The notes under the pieces were generated by a model. It had not been told where the DNA came from and did no database searches. It saw nothing but the letters and a program-made list of their open reading frames with translations. A stretch of 64,000 nt of DNA from Boseongicola sp. H5 (GTDB taxonomy: Bacteria; Pseudomonadota; Alphaproteobacteria; Rhodobacterales; Rhodobacteraceae). The stretch is taken from NCBI GenBank assembly GCA_020622165.1, contig JACNMN010000002.1, positions 186,001-250,000 on the forward strand, in the 5' to 3' direction. Positions within the stretch are counted from its first letter, which is position 1. Each line of letters opens with the position of its first letter. Positions 9,533-18,242 of the stretch are shown one piece after another. A program made the translations under genes and the position numbers.

Positions 9533-11016
9533 TGTCCGATCTGACCCGACTGACCGTGGCCGAAGCGCGCGATGCCCTGCGCAAGGGTGAAACCACCAGC
9601 GTCGAACTGACCGAGGCCTGCCTTGCCGCGATCGAGGCCGCCGGGGGGCTGGGGGCCGTTGTCCACAAGACGCCCGAGATCGCACTGGACAGGGCCCGCG
9701 CCGCCGATACCCGACTGGCCGCGGGAGAGGCGCCCTCGATGTGCGGCATCCCCGTGGGCATCAAGGATCTGTTCTGCACCGAAGGCGTCGCCAGCCAGGC
9801 GGGCTCGAAAATCCTCGAAGGGTTCCTGCCACCTTACGAATCCACCGTTTCGGGCCAGTTGAAAGACGCAGGCGCGGTGATGTTGGGCAAGCTGAACATG
9901 GATGAGTTCGCCATGGGAAGCAGCAACGAAACCTCGGTCTATGGCAATGCGGTCAACCCGTGGCGCGCGGGCAATTCCGAGGCGGCGCTGACGCCCGGGG
10001 GCTCCTCTGGCGGATCCGCCGCCGCCGTTGCCGCCGATCTTTGCCTTGCGGCCACCGGCACCGATACGGGCGGCTCGATCCGCCAGCCTGCCGCGCTGAC
10101 CGGGATCGTCGGGCTGAAACCGACCTATGGGCGGTGTTCCCGGTGGGGCATCATCGCCTTCGCCTCCTCGCTCGATCAGGCGGGCCCGATGACCAAGACC
10201 GTGCGCGACGCGGCGATCATGGGGGCCGCGATGATGGGTCATGACCCGAAGGATTCCACCTCCGCCGATCTGCCGGTGCCCGATTTCGAGGCGATGCTGA
10301 CAGGCGACATCAGGGGCAAGGTCATCGGTATTCCCAAGGAATACCGCATGGACGGGATGCCGCAGGAGATCGAAACGCTCTGGTCCGAAGGGGCCGAGAT
10401 GCTGAAGGATGCCGGCGCCGAGCTGCGCGACATCTCGCTGCCGCATACCAGATACGCGCTACCTGCCTATTACGTGATCGCCCCGGCCGAGGCCTCGTCG
10501 AACCTCGCGCGGTACGATGGGGTGCGGTATGGTTACCGGGCCCCGTTGTCCCGGGGGGACGGCGTGACGGAGATGTACGAGAAGACCCGTGCGGAGGGGT
10601 TCGGCCCGGAGGTGAGGCGCCGGGTAATGGTCGGCACCTATGTGCTGTCGGCGGGGTTTTACGATGCCTATTACAACCGCGCCCGCAAGGTCCGCGCCTT
10701 GATCAAGCGCGATTTCGAGCAGGTGTTCGATGCCGGGATCGACGCGATCCTGACGCCCGCCACCCCATCGGCGGCCTTCGAGCTGGGCAGGGAGATTTCG
10801 GACCCGGTGGAGATGTATCTCAACGACGTCTTCACCGTGACTGTGAACCTTGCCGGATTGCCCGGCATCGCGGTGCCGACCGGGCTGGACCGTCAGGGTC
10901 TGCCGCTTGGGCTGCAACTGATCGGGCGGCCCTGGGAAGAGGGCGATCTGCTCAACACCGCCTATGCTCTGGAACAGGCGGCGGGTTTTGTGGCGAAACC
11001 GCCGAAATGGTGGTAA
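9532..11016 (+). CDS. gatA: Asp/Glu-tRNA amidotransferase subunit A
   Basis: A 494-residue amidase-signature enzyme that releases ammonia from glutamine for transamidation of Glu-tRNA-Gln. The Ser-cisSer-Lys triad is visible as K78 (GIKDLF), S158 ([11 protein letters not shown]) and S182 ([10 protein letters not shown]), with the expected 24-residue spacing between the two serines. Length is normal. The ATG at 9532 overlaps the gatC stop; a GTG one codon earlier is also open but less likely. The C-terminal [20 protein letters not shown] segment is typical of GatA rather than other amidases. Confidence 0.98.
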   Translation: MSDLTRLTVAEARDALRKGETTSVELTEACLAAIEAAGGLGAVVHKTPEIALDRARAADTRLAAGEAPSMCGIPVGIKDLFCTEGVASQAGSKILEGFLPPYESTVSGQLKDAGAVMLGKLNMDEFAMGSSNETSVYGNAVNPWRAGNSEAALTPGGSSGGSAAAVAADLCLAATGTDTGGSIRQPAALTGIVGLKPTYGRCSRWGIIAFASSLDQAGPMTKTVRDAAIMGAAMMGHDPKDSTSADLPVPDFEAMLTGDIRGKVIGIPKEYRMDGMPQEIETLWSEGAEMLKDAGAELRDISLPHTRYALPAYYVIAPAEASSNLARYDGVRYGYRAPLSRGDGVTEMYEKTRAEGFGPEVRRRVMVGTYVLSAGFYDAYYNRARKVRALIKRDFEQVFDAGIDAILTPATPSAAFELGREISDPVEMYLNDVFTVTVNLAGLPGIAVPTGLDRQGLPLGLQLIGRPWEEGDLLNTAYALEQAAGFVAKPPKWW

Positions 11017-11050
11017 ACACCCCTTTCAAGAGCAAAAACGAGGTTGAGCA

Positions 11051-11770
11051 ATGGGTAAACTGAACCTGGCCATGGCTTGCCTGCTGGTCGTAGCCGCCTG
11101 TACCAGCACCCCGCCGAATGACGTGTCTTCGGGTGTCGGATTTGGCGATTACGACCGCTACGCCGCCGAACGCGCCACACGTCAGGCCCAGTTGCAGGGG
11201 CGCGCACCGCAAACCGTGCTTCCGCCGATCGCGACCTCCACCACGACCCCCACCGCGGCGGCGTCCACCGACAGCGTGACCGCACGCGCCGCCGCCGCAA
11301 TCGCCGAAGCCGAGGGCACGGCCCCGACCGCCGCCGCGAGCGCCGCCGCGCGGGTCGACACGAACAACCCGACCATCTCCGACGAGCAGGATTTTCAGGC
11401 CGTCAGCGCCCGCGAGAGCATCGAAAGCGATGCCGAACGCCGCGCACGGATGCAGGAGCAACTGGTGATCGTCCAGCCCACCGCCGTGCCCGAACGGCCG
11501 GGCACGACCGGCCCGAATGTCATCGAATACGCGCTCGCCACATCCCATCCGATCGGTGAACAGCGCTATTCCCGCTCGCCTTTCCGGCAAGGCCGGCACG
11601 AGGCCAACTGCCTTGCCTATCGCTCCGACGACCTTGCGCAGGAGGCGTTTTTGTCCATGGGCGGCCCGGAACGCGACCGGCAGGCGCTGGACCCCGACGG
11701 CGACGGTTACGCCTGCGGCTGGAACCCCGCCGTCTATCGCAACGCCGCCCGGGCCGCGCGCGGCAACTGA
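11051..11770 (+). CDS. Lipoprotein with C-terminal Excalibur-like calcium motif
   Basis: A 239-residue predicted lipoprotein (signal LAMACLLVVAACTS, lipobox VAAC). The middle third is low-complexity Ala/Thr-rich with charged stretches. The last 50 residues contain NCLAYRSDDLAQ followed by LDPDGDGYACGWNP, resembling an Excalibur motif (DxDxDGxxC) of extracellular calcium-binding domains, with two Cys that could pair. The stop codon overlaps the start of the downstream amidase by one base, suggesting joint action at the cell envelope. Exact function is unknown. Confidence 0.8.
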   Translation: MGKLNLAMACLLVVAACTSTPPNDVSSGVGFGDYDRYAAERATRQAQLQGRAPQTVLPPIATSTTTPTAAASTDSVTARAAAAIAEAEGTAPTAAASAAARVDTNNPTISDEQDFQAVSARESIESDAERRARMQEQLVIVQPTAVPERPGTTGPNVIEYALATSHPIGEQRYSRSPFRQGRHEANCLAYRSDDLAQEAFLSMGGPERDRQALDPDGDGYACGWNPAVYRNAARAARGN

Positions 11771-12441
11771 TGCGCTCGCCCAATTTCGGGGAGCGGCGGG
11801 ACGGGCTGGCCCCTGAGCTTGTGGTGCTCCATTACACCGCGATGCAAAGCTGCGAGGCGGCCTTGCGCGCGCTTTGCGACCCGGCGCGGGAGGTGTCAGC
11901 CCATTACCTGATCTCGGAAACCGGGGAGGTTCTGCATCTGGTGGACGAAGACAGGCGCGCGTGGCATGCGGGCGCGGGCGCCTGGGCCGGCGCGGGCGAT
12001 GTCAATTCGCGCTCAATCGGGATCGAACTCGCCAATGACGGCGCCAGCCCGTTTCCGGCCCCGCAGATGGACGCGCTGGAAAGACTGCTCCACGGTATCC
12101 TGTCCCGCCACAGCATCCCGCCCCACGGCGTCATCGCCCATTCCGACATGACGCCCGGCCGCAAGATCGACCCCGGGCCGCGGTTCGACTGGCGGCGGCT
12201 TGCGCTTGGCGGTCTGTCGGTCTGGCCCGGGCAAGCCGCGCGGCCCGCCCCCGATGCGGGCCGGTTTGCGGCGGATGCCGGACGGTTCGGCTATCCCGAT
12301 TGCGCATCCGATCAGCTTCTAGGAGCCTTTCGCCTGCGCTTCCGCCCCTGGGCGCGGGGCCCGCTGGATGCCACCGATATGGGGCTGATGGCCGAGCTTG
12401 CCGCGCGTTACGGCGTTGACCGGAGCGCCGCAAGCGCCTAG
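11770..12441 (+). CDS. AmpD-type N-acetylmuramoyl-L-alanine amidase
   Basis: A 223-residue Amidase_2 enzyme that cleaves the MurNAc-L-Ala bond of peptidoglycan or anhydro-muropeptides. Zinc ligands align as H21 (LVVLHYTAM), H124 (VIAHSDMTPG) and D134 (RKIDPGPRFDW), with K132 two residues before the Asp as in AmpD. There is no obvious signal peptide, which fits a cytoplasmic muropeptide-recycling role. The C-terminal 60 residues (GYPDCASDQLLGAFRLRFRPW) resemble the helical PG-binding-like tail of related amidases. It is translationally coupled to the preceding lipoprotein. Confidence 0.92.
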   Translation: MRSPNFGERRDGLAPELVVLHYTAMQSCEAALRALCDPAREVSAHYLISETGEVLHLVDEDRRAWHAGAGAWAGAGDVNSRSIGIELANDGASPFPAPQMDALERLLHGILSRHSIPPHGVIAHSDMTPGRKIDPGPRFDWRRLALGGLSVWPGQAARPAPDAGRFAADAGRFGYPDCASDQLLGAFRLRFRPWARGPLDATDMGLMAELAARYGVDRSAASA

Positions 12442-12450
12442 ATGAGCCTT

Positions 12451-12833
12451 CGCGCGGAGGGTCGGATGGCCGCGGGGCCCGAGGCTCCGAGGAAAGTCCG
12501 GACTCCCTGAAGCAACGGTGCCGGGTAACGCCCGGGCGGAGCAATCCGACGGAAAGCGCCACAGAAAACAAACCGCCGGTCGTTCGACCGGTAAGGGTGA
12601 AACGGTGGGGTAAGAGCCCACCGCGGGACGGGCAACCGGACCGGCACGGCAAGCCCCACCGGGAGCAATGCCAAATAGGGATCTCGCGGGGCGGATAACC
12701 CCAGGGCCGCTTCAGCCCGAGAGATCCGGGTTGGCAGCTAAAGCCAGCGGGCGACCGCTGGCATAGAGGAATGGTCATCCATGGGCGGGGCAACCCGCCC
12801 TGGACAAAATCCGGCTTACAGACCCTCCGCGCG
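12451..12833 (+). ncRNA. rnpB: RNase P RNA (bacterial type A)
   Basis: Catalytic RNA of RNase P, which matures tRNA 5' ends. The ends form a perfect 13-bp P1 helix (CGCGCGGAGGGTC at 12451-12463 pairs with 12821-12833). Conserved regions are present: GAGGAAAGTCCGGACTCC after P3, CACAGAAAACAAACCGCC, GGTGAAACGGTGGGGTAAGAG, and the 3' block CAAAATCCGGCTTACAGACC. The 383-base size is normal. It starts 10 bases after the amidase stop, so it may need its own promoter inside that gene. No T-run terminator is evident after it. Confidence 0.97.
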
Positions 12834-12966
12834 GTCATCTCTCAAGACCCAACGTGCCGGGCGCACGTGGACCTGGCCGTGCCGCGCGATCTGCGGGCCT
12901 GGGCGGCCCTCCGGAGGGTATCGCCCTCTCCGGCCCGTCACGGCAGGTTGCCGCGCCACAGGGCCG

Positions 12967-13428
12967 TCAGTCGGGAACCCCGCGCCGCGCCGCGAAAAAG
13001 GCACGCAACAACGCGGCGGAGGCGTCTTCGCCGATCCCGCCATAGACCTCCGGCGTCCAATGCGCCTGCGGATGGTCGAAAATGCGCGGGCCCTGCGCCA
13101 CGCCGCCCGATTTCGGGTCCGTCGCGCCATAGTAGAGCCGGGAAACCCGCGCTGCGGCGATGGCGCCCGCACAGGCCGGGCAGGGTTCCAGCGTCACGTA
13201 CAGATCGCAGCCTGACAGACGCTCCGACCCGATTGCCGCGCAGGCCGCCCGGATCGCCAGCATCTCCGCGTGTGCGGTGGGGTCGGAAAGCTCGCGCATC
13301 CGGTTTCCCGCCCGCGCCAGTATCTCCTCCCCCCGCACCACCACGGCACCCACGGGCACCTCGCCACGGTCGCCCGCGGCGCGCGCCTCTGCCAGTGCGT
13401 GATCCATGAATGTGCGAAACCCGGTCAT
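12967..13428 (-). CDS. tadA: tRNA-specific adenosine deaminase
   Basis: A 153-residue zinc deaminase that converts the wobble adenosine of tRNA-Arg(ACG) to inosine. The active site is H53-A-E55 (TAHAEMLAIR), with the second zinc motif PCPAC (C83, C86). The TadA-type C-terminus (YYGATDPKSGG, HWTPEVYGGI) distinguishes it from other cytidine/guanine deaminases. The start at 13428 is preferred over an upstream ATG because the protein then begins at the usual helix, MTGFRTFMDHAL. It is divergent from the pseudouridine synthase gene. Confidence 0.96.
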   Translation of the reverse strand: MTGFRTFMDHALAEARAAGDRGEVPVGAVVVRGEEILARAGNRMRELSDPTAHAEMLAIRAACAAIGSERLSGCDLYVTLEPCPACAGAIAAARVSRLYYGATDPKSGGVAQGPRIFDHPQAHWTPEVYGGIGEDASAALLRAFFAARRGVPD

Positions 13429-13481
13429 GTCCAACGGTCTTGCCGCTTTCCAACCGGCTGTCAAACCGCTAACCCGGCCCC

Positions 13482-14336
13482 ATGACCGAAGACACCCCCA
13501 AAGGCGACCGCATCGCCAAGGTTCTGGCCCGCGCCGGCGTCGCGTCGCGCCGGGAGGCCGAACGCATGATCGCCGCCGGCCGCGTAGCTGTGAACGGCGA
13601 GACCATTGCGAGCCCCGCGCTCAACGTCACCGCAAGCCACAGGATCACCGTCGATGGCCAGCCTGTCGCGGCGGCAGAGCGCCCGCGCATGTGGCTCTAT
13701 CACAAGCCTCTGGGGCTGGTGACGACCAATGCGGACGAAAAGGGGCGCAAAACCGTTTTCGACGCGCTCCCGCCCGAAATGCCCCGGGTGATGAGCGTCG
13801 GCCGGCTGGATATCAACTCCGAGGGCCTCTTGCTGCTGACCAATGACGGAGAGCTCAAACGCCGGCTCGAACTGCCCTCCACCGGCTGGCTACGCAAGTA
13901 TCGCGTCCGGGTGAAGGGCGCGCCGAAAGAGGACGATCTAGCGCCGCTTCGCCGGGGCCTGAGCATCGGCGCGGAACGGTTTCAGCCGATGGAGATCACG
14001 CTTGACCGGCAGCAGGGCGCCAATGCCTGGCTGACCATCGGCATCCGTGAGGGCAAGAACCGCGAGATCCGCCGGGCCATGGGCGAAATCGGCCTGGAGG
14101 TGAACCGTCTGATCCGCGTCAGCTATGGCCCGTTCCGACTGAACCAGATGAAGCCGGGCACGGTGGAGGAGATCAAGCCCCGGGTCCTGCGGGATCAGCT
14201 TGGGCTTGAAGCCGCGACCGAAGGCCATGCGGAGCCCAAACCGCGTCCCAAACGCCCGGGCCTGCGAAAGGCCCCGGCCAAGGGCAAGGCTAGCGCGCGT
14301 CCTTCTCGTCGGCCTCCTCCTCCTCGGAAAGGCTGA
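13482..14336 (+). CDS. rluB: RsuA/RluB-family rRNA pseudouridine synthase
   Basis: A 284-residue enzyme isomerising a uridine in rRNA, probably 23S. An N-terminal S4 domain (RIAKVLARAGVASRREAERM) is followed by the synthase core, with the catalytic Asp in the GRLDINSEGLLLLTND block near residue 108 and the GKNREIRRAMGEIGLEVNRL motif near 190. The final 45 residues are a basic Pro/Arg/Lys tail. That tail overlaps the 3' end of yciB on the other strand by 47 bases. Specificity (RluB versus RluE/F or RsuA) is assigned by general resemblance only. Confidence 0.92.
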   Translation: MTEDTPKGDRIAKVLARAGVASRREAERMIAAGRVAVNGETIASPALNVTASHRITVDGQPVAAAERPRMWLYHKPLGLVTTNADEKGRKTVFDALPPEMPRVMSVGRLDINSEGLLLLTNDGELKRRLELPSTGWLRKYRVRVKGAPKEDDLAPLRRGLSIGAERFQPMEITLDRQQGANAWLTIGIREGKNREIRRAMGEIGLEVNRLIRVSYGPFRLNQMKPGTVEEIKPRVLRDQLGLEAATEGHAEPKPRPKRPGLRKAPAKGKASARPSRRPPPPRKG

Positions 14337-14913
14337 ACCGTTCGATCAGCCTCGCCTGGGACATGAAGACCGCAAACAGAAAGATCGGCAGGCCGAAGGT
14401 CTCGAATGTGACCCAGAATTCGGTCGATTGCGTCCGCCAGACCAGTTCATTCGCCACCGCCATCAGCGCGAATGCCCCTGCCAGACGCCTGGTCAGGATC
14501 ATCCAGCCCTCCTCCCGCATGGGCAACAGGTCACCCATCACGAACTGTAGCCAGGACTGGCCGCGCAACAGCCCGATCCCCAGCACGACGGCGAAAAAAC
14601 CGTAGACCAGCGTGGTCTTCATCTTGAAGAACCGCTCATCGTTGAACCACACGGTCAGCGCTCCGAAGACCACCACAAGAACGGCCGTAAATACCTGAAT
14701 ACGGGATATTTTCCGCGTCAGAACCCAAAGCGCCGCGATCGAGGCCAGAAGCAGCGGCACAAAAGCGGCGGTGACGATGATGAACCCGTCATAGTCCCGC
14801 CCGGCCACGGTCAGCGTGGTGTCCTGAAACCGCATATAGGCGATGAAGAACAAAAGCGGCGGGCCCAGTTCCAGTGCCGATTTCAGCCAGGGTTTGATCG
14901 ATCGTTCGGCCAT
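14290..14913 (-). CDS. yciB: Intracellular septation protein A homologue
   Basis: A 207-residue inner-membrane protein of the YciB/IspZ (septation protein A) family, with five to six membrane helices. Typical segments are KSALELGPPLLFFIAY at the N-terminus, TVWFNDERFFKMKTTLVYG in the middle and GQSWLQFVM followed by a MREEGWMILTRRLAGAF stretch. The family is implicated in septum and envelope integrity. The C-terminus is strongly acidic (SEEEEADEKD) and its coding end overlaps the pseudouridine synthase gene. It is the last gene of the ftsY operon, starting 11 bases after the DMT transporter. Confidence 0.95.
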   Translation of the reverse strand: MAERSIKPWLKSALELGPPLLFFIAYMRFQDTTLTVAGRDYDGFIIVTAAFVPLLLASIAALWVLTRKISRIQVFTAVLVVVFGALTVWFNDERFFKMKTTLVYGFFAVVLGIGLLRGQSWLQFVMGDLLPMREEGWMILTRRLAGAFALMAVANELVWRTQSTEFWVTFETFGLPIFLFAVFMSQARLIERFSLSEEEEADEKDAR

Positions 14914-14924
14914 GCAGGCGCTCC

Positions 14925-15842
14925 TTATCCACCCGCCTCAACTATCACCGCACCCGCCGCAATCAACCCCATGAGTGCGGCCCGGCGGGGGCCGACCCGC
15001 TCCCCCAGAAGCAGCCAGCCGATGAAGGCGGCGAAAACCGTGGAGGTTTCGCGCAACACCGCGGCCTCCCCCACCTGATCCAGCCGGGTGGCCAGCATGA
15101 TCGATCCGAAACTGCCGAATGCCACCAGCCCGCCGATCACCCCGCGCAGGGCCAGCGGGCCGAAGGCCGGCGGGTCCGCCATGCGGGCATAGGCACGCCC
15201 CGCGATGAAGGGGTAAAGCATCCCGTCGATAAAGAAGAACCATGCAAGGAAGGTGAAGGGGTCGGCCGCTGCGCGGATGCCGTAGGCGTCATAGGTGGTG
15301 TAAAGCGCGACGAAAAGCCCGGTCAGCACCGCCAGCCAAAGCGCCGGGACCAGCCTGTCGCGGTCCACAGTGATCGTGCGCATGTTGTAGATGGCCAGGC
15401 CGTAGATGCCGGCCAACAGCACCGCGACGCCCAGCCATTGCACGCCGCTGAACGTCTCCCCGAAGAGAAGCCACGCGCCGATCACCGTGAACAGCGGTCC
15501 GGTCCCGCGCATCACCGGATAGACGACCGTGTAGGCGCCCCGGCGATAGCTCGCGAGCGCCGCCCATTTGTAAAGCGCGTGGATCACGAAGACGCCCGCG
15601 AAGATCGGCCACATATGTGGTTCCGGCCATGGCACCACGAAAAGCGCGAAGGGCGCCGCCATGAGCCCGTAAGACGCATCGATCGCCCCGCGTGCCAGAA
15701 GCGGGTCGTGCCGCCCCTTTTGCAGCGCGCCAAATACCGCATGCAGCAGGGCCGCCAGAAGCGCCAGCCAAAGCGCCAGCCATTCGCCCGCTGCCGTGCC
15801 TTCGAGAGAGACGATCAACTCGCCCAAGGCGGCGCCTCGCAT
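14925..15842 (-). CDS. EamA/DMT-superfamily transporter
   Basis: A 305-residue protein with ten predicted membrane helices in two EamA repeats; each repeat ends in the GTGPLFTVIGAWLLFGE / LRETSTVFAAFIGWLLLGE pattern with a Gly-Glu at the helix end. The family exports or imports metabolites such as amino acids; substrate unknown. The chosen ATG has a weak GGAA site and lies at the edge of a short intergenic repeat (GCCGGCGGGGATAT on the coding strand), so the true start could lie a few codons further in. It lies between the GNAT gene and yciB in the ftsY operon. Confidence 0.88.
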   Translation of the reverse strand: MRGAALGELIVSLEGTAAGEWLALWLALLAALLHAVFGALQKGRHDPLLARGAIDASYGLMAAPFALFVVPWPEPHMWPIFAGVFVIHALYKWAALASYRRGAYTVVYPVMRGTGPLFTVIGAWLLFGETFSGVQWLGVAVLLAGIYGLAIYNMRTITVDRDRLVPALWLAVLTGLFVALYTTYDAYGIRAAADPFTFLAWFFFIDGMLYPFIAGRAYARMADPPAFGPLALRGVIGGLVAFGSFGSIMLATRLDQVGEAAVLRETSTVFAAFIGWLLLGERVGPRRAALMGLIAAGAVIVEAGG

Positions 15843-15855
15843 CTTCGTTTCCGGG

Positions 15856-15868
15856 ATATCCCCGCCGG
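15856..15868 (-). repeat. Short dispersed motif, copy 1
   Basis: On the minus strand this reads CCGGCGGGGATAT, identical over 13 bases to a motif between nuoE and nuoD. Here it stands just upstream of the DMT transporter start. Confidence 0.45.
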
Positions 15869-15921
15869 CGGCGCCCCGGCCTCGCCCCCGGCACGCCCCG
15901 CGAAATGGTATCCGGCTCTCA

Positions 15922-16310
15922 CTAAACGGACCGGGCCATGCCGAAGCGCTCGGCAAAACCGAATCTGCGGTAAAGATGTTCCGCCCCCGGATCGGCGATC
16001 AGGCTGATGTAGCAACCTTCGGGCAGGCTCGCCTCCGCCCAGGACATCAGCCCTTCCATCACCTCCCGGCCCAGACCCTGCCGTTGCCGCTCGGGGTGCA
16101 CCGCGATATCGGTGATCTGCGCGAAACAGCCGCCATCGCCGGTCAGCCGCCCCATCGCAACCAGTTGTCCCGTCTCGTCGCGCAGCCAGATCGCATGCAG
16201 CGTATTGGCCAGTGCGATAGTCGATGCCGCCTCGGAAAACGCGCCCAGACCGGTAATCTCGCGCAAGGTGCGGAACTCCGCCACGGTTGCCGGCTCATCC
16301 GACCGCGAAA

Positions 16311-16314
<4 letters not shown>
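15922..16314 (-). CDS. GNAT-family N-acetyltransferase
   Basis: A compact 130-residue GNAT. The acetyl-CoA loop is [17 protein letters not shown], with the family's C-terminal YRRFGFAE motif and a preceding ITDIAVHPE strand. Substrate unknown. Its ATG overlaps the ftsY stop by 4 bases (ATGA), so it is translated from the ftsY message. This places a small acetyltransferase directly after the signal-recognition receptor, probably by operon fortuity rather than shared function. Confidence 0.9.
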
Positions 16315-17498
<1,184 letters not shown>

Positions 17499-17605
17499 CG
17501 CGCCCTGCCCAATTCACCCGGTCTTCCTCACCTAATACGCAAGCCGGGCGCTGAAAAGCCCAACTCCCCGGTGCGTCATGTCTCGCGGGGCGCGGGCCGG
17601 TGCGC

Positions 17606-18235
17606 TCAGACCTGCAGAAACCCGGCGGTCAGGCATGCCACGGCGGGCCAGTAGGTGGCCCAGACCGCATAGGCGAGCCCGCGCTTCACGCGCGCCGGGA
17701 CCCGGTCGAAAAGCGACAGCGCGATCAGCGCATCGGAAAGGATGAACAGCGCCGCGCCCACACTCCACCAGATCACGCCGGAGGCCAGCGCCATCCAGCC
17801 CATGCCCAGGAGAAGCGGCACGTAGAGACCCACCAAGCCGCGTGTCAGGGCGCCGCCCGAGCCCAGAGCAAGCGCCACGATCCCGCCCGGCGCCAGGAGG
17901 ATCAGAAGCGGCCAGGGCCGCCCCGTGTCCACGCCCAGCGCCACGGAGACGTCCACGCCGAACCCCGCCACGAACAGGATCTGCGCGAGACAGAACCAGA
18001 GCACGCCGATCCGGAAGGCCCGCTCCCCGGCCCGCGACAGGGCCAGATCGCCCATGGCCGCCGCGCAAAGGCCCGCAACCGCGACACCCGGCGCGCCACC
18101 CAGGACCGCCGCCAGCGCCAGGGCCAGCACGCTGCCGGTTTTCGCCGCGCTTCGCAGCCGGTCAGGCGAGGCCGCGGCCATCCACAGATAGATCAGCGAC
18201 AGCGCCGCCCCGAACAGACCCGCCGCACCCGTCAC
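17606..18235 (-). CDS. YhhN / lysoplasmalogenase-family membrane protein
   Basis: A 209-residue protein with seven to eight membrane helices, matching the YhhN/TMEM86 family, whose characterised members hydrolyse the vinyl-ether bond of lysoplasmalogens. The family blocks are AAAMGDLALSR with the paired Asp near residue 63 and, later, FILSDALIALSLFDR with another Asp. It starts at GTG 7 bases after the diaphorase stop, with a GAGG site inside that stop region, so the two are co-transcribed. Whether the organism makes plasmalogens is not known; another lipid substrate is possible. Confidence 0.85.
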   Translation of the reverse strand: MTGAAGLFGAALSLIYLWMAAASPDRLRSAAKTGSVLALALAAVLGGAPGVAVAGLCAAAMGDLALSRAGERAFRIGVLWFCLAQILFVAGFGVDVSVALGVDTGRPWPLLILLAPGGIVALALGSGGALTRGLVGLYVPLLLGMGWMALASGVIWWSVGAALFILSDALIALSLFDRVPARVKRGLAYAVWATYWPAVACLTAGFLQV

Positions 18236-18242
18236 GACCGCC

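Noticed and set aside
8182-10446. A 754-residue minus-strand open frame opposite gatA and the ceramidase-like gene
   Set aside because: Both plus-strand genes are clear; the minus frame has no recognisable sequence.
12131-12838. Open frames overlapping rnpB on both strands
   Set aside because: The RNA's conserved core and perfect P1 helix explain this stretch; the translations are Pro/Arg-rich and featureless.
12900-12945. Terminator hairpin between rnpB and tadA (CCGGAGGG/CCCTCTCCGG)
   Set aside because: The stem is imperfect and no U-tract follows on either strand, so I did not list it as a terminator.
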